Part shown: one piece after another, positions 1 through 5,651 of the stretch | Layout: each line of letters starts with the position of its first letter | Position numbering within the stretch: the first letter of the stretch is position 1 | Assembly: GCA_905194705.1 (NCBI GenBank) | Contig: CAJJTI010000044.1 | Coordinates: forward strand, 1-13,019 | Origin: an uncultured Solobacterium sp. | GTDB lineage: Bacteria; Bacillota_I; Bacilli_A; Erysipelotrichales; Erysipelotrichaceae | DNA length: 13,019 nt | Direction: 5' to 3' | Program-made: the position numbers and the translations under genes | The notes under the pieces: generated by a model | Database searches by the model: none | The model's input: the letters and a program-made list of their open reading frames with translations, nothing else | What the model was told of the DNA's origin: nothing

Positions 1-75
1 CAAAATATACCCGTAAATACTGAACTTGTTAACCACACGATTGTAGATTGTTAGAATTTTTATAACTCTTATACA

Positions 76-483
76 CTATTTCAAGCGAATATAGCAGGTT
101 GATTTTCCGGTTCCTTCACGCTTCAGTTCGCCGGATGCCACCATTTTCCGCAGCGCAGCTTCTACAGAACTCAAACTCAGCGATGGACACTGCTCCCTGA
201 TATCCTGCTTCGTGAAACGACCGATTTTATTCAGAGCAGCCTTGCGGACCATATCAATGGCAGGAAGCTTCTCTTCCACGATGGCAAATCTGTCCCCGAA
301 GTCTTTATACGCAGCCAGAATGGTACCAAGCAGATATTTCATAAACGGAACTGCATCCTCGGTTCCTTCATGCCAGCCATGCTGTGCCCGGTTCAGGGCG
401 TCATAATACAAATCCTTGTTTTTCGCGATCTTCGCCTCCAGGGAGATATATTTGCCAACATAGAATCCGCTGCGATATAAGCC
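76..483 (-). pseudogene. Fic-family protein, C-terminal remnant (N-terminal catalytic part missing)
   Basis: The reading frame encodes the C-terminal third of a Fic-type protein. An LYRSGFYVGKYISLE segment and a GWHEGTED segment match the helices that follow the catalytic loop in Fic AMP-transferases. A winged-helix tail of about 60 residues (KIGRFTKQDI ... STCYIRLK) follows. The catalytic HxFxxGNGR motif, expected upstream, is absent. Homology starts abruptly near 483, inside the end of the Cys-rich gene, which overlaps in another frame. The open frame continues to a GTG at 550-552, but residues before about 24 are only an out-of-frame reading of the Cys-rich gene and have no ribosome binding site. 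It therefore looks like a deletion or recombination scar that removed the Fic N-terminus. An AMPylation activity is not possible without the missing motif. The family call is from recognised motifs, not a search. Confidence 0.7.
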
Positions 484-730
484 ACACATCCAGTTCCTTG
501 TAGCAGACAGCGCTGACACAGGGATGGCCTTTGGCGTAACAGCAGCCCTCACATTTCTTTTCCTGCTCGGTCTTTACTGCTTCAGCCAGGTAGTAGCAGT
601 TCTGCGTTCCAAGGACACAGCCGACCTTGCGGTTCTTCCAGAAAAAGCACTTGCGGCAGGTATCCGGCTTGTCATCGTAGTATCTGATCCCATCGATCAG
701 AATGGTTTTGCGGTTCACTTTTTTTCTCAT
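401..730 (-). CDS. Small Cys-rich (zinc-finger-like) protein with a chimeric C-terminus
   Basis: This encodes a 109-residue protein. The ATG at 728-730 is chosen because GGAGG lies 8 nt upstream; the frame stays open to a GTG at 811, but that extension overlaps a hairpin. Cysteines at 25, 28, 38, 45 and at 60, 63, 64, 71, 76 form two clusters, each opening with CxxC, suggesting metal binding. The basic N-terminus (MRKKVNRK) is followed by an IDGIRYYDD segment. Small proteins of this look are, as far as I recall, common in clostridial conjugative elements, where their role is unknown. From about residue 82 the frame reads through the Fic remnant in the wrong frame, so the last ~27 residues (positions 401-483) are probably not native. 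The gene is therefore truncated and fused, and may still be expressed. Function not recognised. Confidence 0.55.
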   Translation of the reverse strand: MRKKVNRKTILIDGIRYYDDKPDTCRKCFFWKNRKVGCVLGTQNCYYLAEAVKTEQEKKCEGCCYAKGHPCVSAVCYKELDVWLISQRILCWQIYLPGGEDREKQGFVL

Positions 731-784
731 CACGATATCCTCCATAGTTTTGATCCGCCGCCGGGAAAGTCCGGAGACGACAAA

Positions 785-817
785 AGCCCTGTGATGAGGA
801 TTAGTCACCACAGGGCT
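785..817 (-). terminator. Hairpin between the VOC gene and the Cys-rich gene; terminator or attenuator
   Basis: Positions 785-793 (agccctgtg) and 809-817 (cacagggct) form a perfect 9-bp G+C-rich stem with a 15-nt loop. Read on the minus strand the stem is followed by TTTTG, a short T-run. It lies about 60 nt downstream of the VOC stop and about 55 nt upstream of the Cys-rich start. It could end VOC transcription or attenuate read-through into the Cys-rich gene. The T-run is too short to be sure. Confidence 0.4.
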
Positions 818-878
818 ATGTAAGATATCGATATTAAGTCATTCAGGAGAACGACAAACTGAAAGTAGTCGAGATGTG

Positions 879-1241
879 TTACACGGGTGTTCCTACTTCA
901 ATCAGATTTCCGTCAGGGTCATAAAATCTGACTACCTTTTGCCCCCAACTGTGTGTCATCAGACGATTGACATATTCGGTTTCGGGGTAGAGCAGCTCAA
1001 GCCGTTCCACAAATTTTTCTATATCGGGTTCTTCAAAATATAATTCGGACTGATTGCTGTTTGAAATTATGCGTTTTTCCGTAAAATCTTCCCAGCAACC
1101 CAACTCCTGCAAATACAAATGATCCGTCAGTTCCATATTTCCGTCATTGTCTTGTAGAAGTTGAAGCCCAAACATATCACGATAAAACTTTAGAGCACGG
1201 TTGCAGTCTTTAACAACAATAAGCGTTCCTTTGTATTTCAT
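879..1241 (-). CDS. VOC-superfamily (glyoxalase/bleomycin-resistance-like) protein
   Basis: This 120-residue protein has the size of a single-chain VOC protein with two beta-alpha-beta-beta-beta halves, roughly residues 3-58 and 63-118. The first half shows NRALKFYRDMFGLQ, typical of the strand-helix opening of the fold. The second ends in FYDPDGNLIEVG, the usual VOC C-terminal signature, with Glu115 at the metal-ligand position. Other metal ligands cannot be assigned with confidence. VOC proteins include glyoxalase I, fosfomycin or bleomycin resistance proteins, dioxygenases and many of unknown substrate; nothing here fixes the substrate. The ATG at 1241 is preceded by GGAGG about 8 nt upstream. 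The gene sits alone in the accessory region, possibly as cargo. A perfect palindrome at 1293-1312 lies in its probable promoter region. Confidence 0.8.
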   Translation of the reverse strand: MKYKGTLIVVKDCNRALKFYRDMFGLQLLQDNDGNMELTDHLYLQELGCWEDFTEKRIISNSNQSELYFEEPDIEKFVERLELLYPETEYVNRLMTHSWGQKVVRFYDPDGNLIEVGTPV

Positions 1242-1292
1242 ATACGCTATCCTCCAAATCCCGGTTTGCTGCTTTCTCTAATTTTGGTGGTC

Positions 1293-1312
1293 GATTTTAG
1301 AATTCTAAAATC
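1293..1312. promoter_or_regulatory. 20-bp perfect palindrome upstream of the VOC gene, possible operator
   Basis: The half-site GATTTTAGAA is followed directly by its exact reverse complement, centred on an EcoRI-like gaattc. On the minus strand, TTAGAA and TAGAAT spaced 18 bp could serve as -35 and -10, and the -10 would lie inside the palindrome. A repressor bound here could control the VOC gene. The role is inferred; the symmetry is directly seen. Confidence 0.4.
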
Positions 1313-1551
1313 TCGTCACCCGATTTTCTAACGTCTTTAGAAATCAGCCCTCAAGTCTTTTCTTCCGTCATAGCAGTTCCAGGTATCGTATTTCAGATTT
1401 CTGCAGCAATAGGGGCGATTTATCACAGATTTACACCCAGATACACAGGTGAACACGAAAACATGCGCCATTTTTAGCCAAAAGTCATTTTGTGACGTTT
1501 TTTCTGATTAGCAAAATGTCCTGTGATTTTGGATGACATCTAATCCGGTTA

Positions 1552-1582
1552 GAAAAAAAGCGGGAGATTTTTCATCTCCCGC
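1552..1582 (-). terminator. Rho-independent terminator of tRNA-Arg(CCT)
   Basis: Positions 1560-1568 (gcgggagat) and 1574-1582 (atctcccgc) form a 9-bp G+C-rich stem with a 5-nt loop. On the minus strand it is followed at once by seven T residues and then CT. It begins 10 nt after the tRNA CCA end, the expected position for a tRNA terminator. Confidence 0.9.
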
Positions 1583-1591
1583 GCTGTTGAC

Positions 1592-1668
1592 TGGCGTCCC
1601 TGGGTGGGCTCGAACCGCCGGCGTTCCGCTTAGGAGGCGGACCCTCTATCCAACTGAGGTACAGAGAC
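1592..1668 (-). tRNA. tRNA-Arg, anticodon CCT, complete with encoded CCA
   Basis: The 77-nt gene folds as a full cloverleaf. The acceptor arms GTCTCTG and CAGGGAC pair with one G-T. The D-arm is CCTC/GAGG with GG in the loop. The anticodon stem is TCCGC/GCGGA around the loop CTCCTAA, giving anticodon CCT (reads AGG, Arg). The variable loop has 5 nt, the T-loop is TTCGAGC, the discriminator is G and CCA is encoded. The T-stem GGCGG/CCACC has one C-A mismatch in its middle pair, which is unusual. The gene is followed by a strong terminator. Its 5' half is nearly repeated in the fragments at 1967-2006 and 2082-2121. Its acceptor 3' arm does not match the 5' arm of the copy next to uvrB, so the two halves of this tRNA belong together and were probably brought in from another lineage. 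Confidence 0.92.
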
Positions 1669-1703
1669 GTGTATTAAAAAATGGCGTATTTTCAAGGTTT
1701 TTT

Positions 1704-1713
1704 ACCCTTAGGA
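1704..1713 (-). repeat. Fourth copy of the attachment-core word (TCCTAAGGGT)
   Basis: On the minus strand the 10 bases TCCTAAGGGT are identical to the junction at 2079-2088, where the truncated tRNA half meets element DNA. Here no tRNA half precedes the word. It may be a trace of an element attachment core or a chance match. Confidence 0.25.
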
Positions 1714-1740
1714 CTACGTCTTACCTGCATTATTATAACT

Positions 1741-1787
1741 CAGCGGGTTTTCAAAATCCAGCGTTTTGAGATTTCAAAAACCCGCTG
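1741..1787. repeat. 11-bp perfect inverted repeat
   Basis: The arms are cagcgggtttt (1741-1751) and aaaacccgctg (1777-1787), with a 25-nt loop containing a smaller caaaa/ttttg pair. No T-run follows on either strand, so it is a poor terminator. It lies just upstream of the TATAAT that may drive tRNA-Arg, and could be a recombinase or regulator site or the end of a small mobile element. Confidence 0.5.
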
Positions 1788-1903
1788 CATTCGAACTACG
1801 AACCTGATTTGGAAAAATCATTTGGCGCGTGATTAACATATTATTAGGAGGGGCCCGTTATATCCATTTAACTATAGAGAGATAACTGTGATAGTTAGTA
1901 CTA

Positions 1904-1926
1904 TTTGGTGAAATAATAACACCAAA
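1904..1926. repeat. Inverted repeat tttggtg / caccaaa, possible recombinase arm sites
   Basis: The seven-base arms at 1904-1910 and 1920-1926 are separated by 9 nt. A related word, tatttggc (1954-1961), lies next to the truncated tRNA half at 1967-2006. Repeats of one short word on one side of an attachment core are typical of integrase arm-binding sites, but this is inference. Confidence 0.35.
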
Positions 1927-1966
1927 CCTTTCACATTTCATCAAAAAGTGGTGTATTTGGCATCCT

Positions 1967-2006
1967 CTTAGGAGGCGAACCCTCTATCCTACTGAGGTAC
2001 TGAGAC
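1967..2006 (-). pseudogene. 5' half of a tRNA-Arg(CCT) gene, truncated after the anticodon loop
   Basis: The 40 bases read as acceptor 5' arm GTCTCAG, D-arm CCTC/GAGG, anticodon 5' stem and loop with CCT, then CCTAAG, and stop being tRNA there. No matching 3' anticodon arm, T-arm or acceptor arm follows. Only three bases differ from the 5' half of the complete tRNA at 1629-1668. The break is at exactly the same tRNA position as in the other fragment, as expected if an integrase crossover at the anticodon loop displaced this half. Confidence 0.85.
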
Positions 2007-2020
2007 TTATTTAATTGTAA

Positions 2021-2074
2021 TGGAGCAATTTTCAAATTTATTTCATAAATCGCTTCCGAAAGGGGATTGCTCCA
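2021..2074. repeat. 9-bp inverted repeat between the two tRNA halves
   Basis: The arms are tggagcaat (2021-2029) and attgctcca (2066-2074), 36 nt apart. They flank an A+T-rich core between the two truncated tRNA genes. No coding potential is seen. It may be an element-end structure. Confidence 0.45.
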
Positions 2075-2081
2075 CCTGACC

Positions 2082-2121
2082 CTTAGGAGGCGAACGCTCT
2101 ATCCAGCTGAGCTATTGGGAC
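2082..2121 (-). pseudogene. 5' half of the probable native tRNA-Arg(CCT) gene, next to uvrB
   Basis: The 40 bases read as acceptor 5' arm GTCCCAA, D-arm GCTC/GAGC, and anticodon stem and loop with CCT, ending at CCTAAG. The following bases (GGGTCAGG) cannot pair with the anticodon 5' arm, and no TTGGGAC acceptor partner is found in the window. The D-arm differs from the other two copies by a compensated base-pair change, so this was once a functional tRNA of another lineage. Being adjacent to the core gene uvrB, with a TATAAT at 2145-2150 at the right distance, it is the best candidate for the original chromosomal target. The missing 3' half should lie beyond the left edge. Confidence 0.85.
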
Positions 2122-2126
2122 ATAAA

Positions 2127-2160
2127 CAAGAATAAGTATATATTATTATACCCATTCTTG
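2127..2160 (-). terminator. Long A+T-rich hairpin after uvrB, overlapping a TATAAT box
   Basis: The 34 bases fold into a 14-bp stem, including two G-T pairs, with a 6-nt loop when read on the minus strand, and are followed by TTTAT. It starts 9 nt after the uvrB stop. The stem is mostly A-T and the T-run short, so termination may be weak. The same sequence contains TATAAT (2145-2150), which could be the -10 box of the tRNA whose 5' half lies at 2082-2121. Confidence 0.5.
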
Positions 2161-2169
2161 TAAAAACTA

Positions 2170-4149
2170 TCACGCATCTTCTGCTTTTAATTCAAATAAC
2201 ATATCTCTAAGTTCAGCAGCTCTTTCAAAATCTAATACTTTAGCAGCTTCTTTCATTTCTGCTTCTAAGCCTGCTATCATTTTGGCTTTATCTTGTTTAG
2301 ACATCTTAGCTTTTTTCTTGAGATATTTAGTAGCCATTTCTTTCGTTTCTTTGCCACGAATTGCATCTTCAACTGGTTTTGAAATTGTTTTTGGTGTAAT
2401 ACCGTGTTCCTTGTTGTACGCTTCTTGAATATTACGTCTTCTATTAGTTTCATCTATAGCTTTCTGCATTGAATCAGTAACGACATCACCATACATATAT
2501 ACTTCGCCATTAGCGTTTCTTGCAGCTCTACCAATTGTTTGAATGAGTGATCTCTCACTTCTTAAGAAGCCTTCTTTATCCGCATCAAGAATACATACTA
2601 AAGATACTTCAGGTATATCAAGTCCTTCTCTTAACAAGTTAATACCAACAATAACATCTATCTTGCCAAGTCTAAGATCACGAATAACTTCTATTCTTTC
2701 TAAAGTCTTCGTCTCATGATGCAAATACATCACTTTATAATCTCTTTCTTTTAGGTAAGCTGTTAAATCTTCTGCCATACGAACAGTTAACGTTGTTATT
2801 AATACTCTTTCATTACGTTTAATTCTCTTATCTAACTGCTCGCAAATATCGTCAATTTGTCCTTTTGTAGGTTTAACTGTAATCTTAGGATCCAGTAATC
2901 CCGTTGGACGAATAATCTGTTCAACTACTTCTCCACCTGTTTTTTCTAGTTCATAGTCACCAGGCGTTGCACTGCAATAAATAGCTTGATGAATCATGCT
3001 TTCAAATTCATCGAATTTCATTGGTCGATTATCTAAAGCCGAAGGTAAACGAAAACCATAATCAACTAGTACCTGTTTTCTTTGATGGTCCCCATTATAC
3101 ATCCCTCTAACCTGTGGTAAAGATACATGTGATTCATCCACAATCAATAAGAAATCTTTAGGAAAATAATCAAACAAGTTATATGGTCTTTGTCCAGGTA
3201 CTCTGCCATCAATATGCATTGAGTAGTTTTCTATAGCTGCACAATAACCATTTTCTCTCATTGCTTCTATATCAAACCGTGTCCGTTGTTCTAAACGTTC
3301 TTTTTCTAGTGGTTTATTCTCCTTATCAAAGTAAGCTAATCTTTCTTCTAATTCTTTTTCAATCGCATCACATGCTCTTTCCATTGTCTCATGTTTTCTT
3401 GCATAGCCACTTGCTGGAAAGATGTTATAAAATTGATAGCCACTAATTGTATGACCAGTTACAGGATCTACTTCGGTAATTCTATCAATTTCATCACCAA
3501 ACATTTCAATACGAATATTAAAATCAGTAGTCCATGATGGTGTTAATTCAATAACATCACCTCTAACACGAATTGTTCCTCTAGTTTGATCAATATCATT
3601 TCGTTGATATTGTAGTTCAATAAACTTACGTAATAATGCATCTCTATCATATGTTTCACCAACACGAATAGTGACAAACATATTTTTATATTCAACTGGA
3701 TCACTGGCCGCATAAATGCAGGCAACACTTGCCACAACGATTGTATCTTTTCTTTCGATTAATGAGTTAAGCGCACTTTCTCTAAACATATCCAACTCTT
3801 CATTAATCGCTGCTGTTTTTTCAATATACATATCATTCTTTGGCATATACGCTTCTGGTTGATAGTAATCAAAGTTTGATACAAAGTATTCAACACGATT
3901 ATGAGGAAATAATTCTTTAAATTCAGAATATAACTGTCCTGCTAACGTCTTATTATGACTAAAAACAAGTGTAGGCTTATTTACTCTTGCAATAACATTA
4001 GCCATAGTAAAAGTCTTACCAGTACCTGTTGCACCTTCTAAAACCTGCTCTTTTTTACCTGATTCTAGACCTTTAACTAAGGCATCGATTGCTTTAGGCT
4101 GGTCACCTGTTGGTTTAAATTTTGAAACAAGCTCAAATTTATCTGCCAT
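2170..4149 (-). CDS. uvrB: UvrB, excinuclease ABC subunit B
   Basis: This 659-residue protein has full length for UvrB. It is the damage-verifying helicase-like subunit of nucleotide-excision repair: it is loaded onto DNA by UvrA and recruits UvrC. Visible features are Walker A GATGTGKT (39-46), the beta-hairpin region with YYQPEAY (95-101) that clamps the DNA strand, the DESH Walker B motif (338-341), motif V with REGLDIPE (507-514), motif [11 protein letters not shown] (537-545), and a C-terminal UVR domain (about 622-657) that contacts UvrC. The ATG at 4149 overlaps the ctpA stop by 11 nt (ATGGCAGATAA), so translation is probably coupled; a GAGG lies about 9 nt upstream. It is the last gene of the ftsEX operon. 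uvrA, often next to uvrB, is not seen; a tRNA remnant follows instead. Confidence 0.98.
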   Translation of the reverse strand: MADKFELVSKFKPTGDQPKAIDALVKGLESGKKEQVLEGATGTGKTFTMANVIARVNKPTLVFSHNKTLAGQLYSEFKELFPHNRVEYFVSNFDYYQPEAYMPKNDMYIEKTAAINEELDMFRESALNSLIERKDTIVVASVACIYAASDPVEYKNMFVTIRVGETYDRDALLRKFIELQYQRNDIDQTRGTIRVRGDVIELTPSWTTDFNIRIEMFGDEIDRITEVDPVTGHTISGYQFYNIFPASGYARKHETMERACDAIEKELEERLAYFDKENKPLEKERLEQRTRFDIEAMRENGYCAAIENYSMHIDGRVPGQRPYNLFDYFPKDFLLIVDESHVSLPQVRGMYNGDHQRKQVLVDYGFRLPSALDNRPMKFDEFESMIHQAIYCSATPGDYELEKTGGEVVEQIIRPTGLLDPKITVKPTKGQIDDICEQLDKRIKRNERVLITTLTVRMAEDLTAYLKERDYKVMYLHHETKTLERIEVIRDLRLGKIDVIVGINLLREGLDIPEVSLVCILDADKEGFLRSERSLIQTIGRAARNANGEVYMYGDVVTDSMQKAIDETNRRRNIQEAYNKEHGITPKTISKPVEDAIRGKETKEMATKYLKKKAKMSKQDKAKMIAGLEAEMKEAAKVLDFERAAELRDMLFELKAEDA

Positions 4150-5626
4150 TGATTAAATCCTCAGCATATTGTAATTGTGTATCATGAGTTTTATTTGTAC
4201 TCCAGTCAAATGTAACTGAAGAAATAAGTGTTTGATATGTTGTTTTATCCATAATACCAGTAACTTCTAATTCATGATCTTTTTGGAATGTTTTAATGCT
4301 TTCTTCTGTTTCATGAGAGAAATATCCATCATTACGATCTACTTCATAGCCTAAATAATCTAATGCTTTTTGAGCAATACTTACTTCATTACCTACAGAA
4401 TCATATGCATAAGTTGTTTCTTCTGGTAATTCACTGATAGCTACATTTAAAATATCAGGAAGCTCCACAGTAACATCTGGTTCAATACCTTCACCATTTA
4501 CCCATACACCTTTTGATGATAACCATTTGCTTGTTGTGTATTTGATTGCCGAACCATCTTTAAATTGATCAGTTATCTGTACTGTACCTTTACCATATGT
4601 TGTTTTACCGATAACTGTAACATTAGCTCTCTGCTCTTTCATTGCTAAAGTAAAAGCTTCAGCAGCACTTGCTGTATTGCCATTTACAATCATGACAATT
4701 TGACCATCATCATTCCATAACTTATCGCCATTTACAGTTAATGTCTTACTTTTTCCCGAAGCATATTCTTCTACTAACGCAACACTACCACTGTCTAAGA
4801 ATAATCCACCAACACTTTGTAATGCTGTTAAGTATCCACCACCATCATTTCTTAAATCAATAATCAAATCTTTAATATTCTGATTATTAAAATCTTCTAA
4901 ATACAGTTGTACTTCACTCGCTGTAGATTCACCAAATTGAACAATTTCAAGATAACCTATACCGTCTTTTACTTCACCATAAACTGTCGAAGAAATTTGT
5001 TCTCTCGTTAAATCTAAAGAAACCGTTTCACCATCACGGATAAAATCAATATGAACCTTTGTTCCTTCTTCACCTTTTACTAAATCCGCAATATTAGAAG
5101 AAGACATATTGTCCACAACTGTTCCATCAACTATATGAATAATATCTCCAGGTAACACCCCTGCTTTTTCTGCAGGAGATCCTTTAAATACTCTTTGAAT
5201 CATATTTAAACCATTATTTGCAACAAATTGCACTCCAATACCAACAAAATTACGGTTAATACTTTGTACAAAAGAAGCTACTTCTTCCTTTGTCATATAA
5301 TAAGTATGTGGATCTTCCGCATTTGTTGTAATACCTGTTAGTGCCTGGTTTAATAAACGATCATCTAAATTATCGATGTCTTTACCAAAATACCAGTTAT
5401 TACCCATGATATTTAAAGCTTCTTCAATCTTGCCTTCGGCTGTAGAAATTGTACTCGTTTTAAAAAATACACTACGAACAAGCAAGGAAGACAAACATAT
5501 ACAAATACAAATCAAAAGATAAACAAATATTTTTAATCTTTTATTTGCCTTTTTTAATTTATTTACTAGTTTACTTGAGGCATTTTTATTACTTGTCTCA
5601 CGAATCATTTCTTTATTTTCACTCAT
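4139..5626 (-). CDS. S41 C-terminal processing peptidase with PDZ and peptidoglycan-binding domains
   Basis: This is a membrane-anchored serine protease of the CtpA/CtpB type, 495 residues from the chosen ATG. A Lys-rich cytoplasmic N-terminus is followed by one membrane segment (about 33-54), a PDZ domain (about 125-205), and the S41 protease core. The likely catalytic residues are Ser320 in NTASAAEA, and Lys346 and Gln350 in [11 protein letters not shown]_binding_1-like domain lies near 418-468 ([12 protein letters not shown] ... [11 protein letters not shown]). The frame opens one ATG earlier, at 5638, but GGAGG inside that ATGGAGGC sits 6 nt before the ATG at 5624-5626, and nothing resembling a ribosome site precedes 5638. 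The later start is preferred. The gene is 25 nt after the M23 hydrolase and overlaps uvrB. Its context suggests a role in controlling cell-wall hydrolase levels outside the membrane; the substrate is unknown. Confidence 0.93.
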   Translation of the reverse strand: MSENKEMIRETSNKNASSKLVNKLKKANKRLKIFVYLLICICICLSSLLVRSVFFKTSTISTAEGKIEEALNIMGNNWYFGKDIDNLDDRLLNQALTGITTNAEDPHTYYMTKEEVASFVQSINRNFVGIGVQFVANNGLNMIQRVFKGSPAEKAGVLPGDIIHIVDGTVVDNMSSSNIADLVKGEEGTKVHIDFIRDGETVSLDLTREQISSTVYGEVKDGIGYLEIVQFGESTASEVQLYLEDFNNQNIKDLIIDLRNDGGGYLTALQSVGGLFLDSGSVALVEEYASGKSKTLTVNGDKLWNDDGQIVMIVNGNTASAAEAFTLAMKEQRANVTVIGKTTYGKGTVQITDQFKDGSAIKYTTSKWLSSKGVWVNGEGIEPDVTVELPDILNVAISELPEETTYAYDSVGNEVSIAQKALDYLGYEVDRNDGYFSHETEESIKTFQKDHELEVTGIMDKTTYQTLISSVTFDWSTNKTHDTQLQYAEDLINGR

Positions 5627-5651
5627 ATTTGCCTCCATCTAGTTAGCTTTA

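Larger units (their letters stand above)
1242..1591. other. Non-coding stretch between the VOC gene and tRNA-Arg
   Basis: No convincing gene is seen in these 350 bases on either strand. The stretch contains the VOC ribosome binding site, a 20-bp perfect palindrome (1293-1312), a weaker related inverted repeat just right of it (about 1321-1345), and the tRNA terminator hairpin (1552-1582). Between 1470 and 1545 related short words (tcattttgtgac, tgtgattttggatgacat) recur. These could be recombinase or regulator sites, but this cannot be shown from sequence alone. Confidence 0.5.
1669..1966. other. Non-coding spacer between tRNA-Arg and the first tRNA half, rich in inverted repeats
   Basis: No gene is supported here. 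Features seen are a TATAAT on the minus strand about 60 nt upstream of tRNA-Arg, an 11-bp inverted repeat (1741-1751 with 1777-1787), a taactat/atagtta repeat (1869-1875 with 1891-1897), a tttggtg/caccaaa repeat (1904-1910 with 1920-1926), and a 10-bp match to the attachment core (1704-1713). This density of short repeats beside a tRNA core sequence fits the end of an integrative element. Confidence 0.5.
1..2121. mobile_element. Accessory region made of integrative-element remnants at a tRNA-Arg(CCT) site
   Basis: The stretch left of uvrB differs from the core genes to its right. Its genes are richer in G+C, it contains a gene fusion that destroyed a Fic gene, and it carries three copies of the 5' half of tRNA-Arg(CCT). 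Integrative elements with tyrosine recombinases commonly use tRNA genes as attachment sites and leave such partial copies, so stacked or nested integrations followed by loss are the likely history. No integrase, relaxase or replication gene is visible, and the left boundary lies outside the window, so the element type cannot be named. The right boundary is inferred to be the anticodon-loop junction at 2082. Confidence 0.55.

Noticed and set aside
212..823. Plus-strand open frames of 64 and 99 codons opposite the Fic remnant and Cys-rich gene
   Set aside because: They lie opposite recognisable minus-strand coding sequence, have no family motifs and no ribosome sites.
841..885. Plus-strand stretch reading IQENDKLKVVEM, resembling a real protein fragment
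   Set aside because: Only about a dozen plausible codons, a stop just upstream, and it runs into the VOC gene on the other strand. Too short to call a pseudogene.
1533..1769. Plus-strand open frame of 78 codons across tRNA-Arg
   Set aside because: It crosses the terminator and the tRNA, and has no homology signal; it is a chance frame in structured RNA DNA.
1786..1806. ttcgaactacgaacc, resembling a tRNA T-loop, as a displaced tRNA 3' half
   Set aside because: Flanking bases cannot form a 5-bp T-stem and no acceptor arm or CCA follows.
3261..3737. Short frames on both strands inside uvrB, and similar ones inside the M23, ftsX, yitT and thrE-like genes
   Set aside because: All lie within well-identified genes and show hydrophobic or low-complexity translations with no supporting signals.
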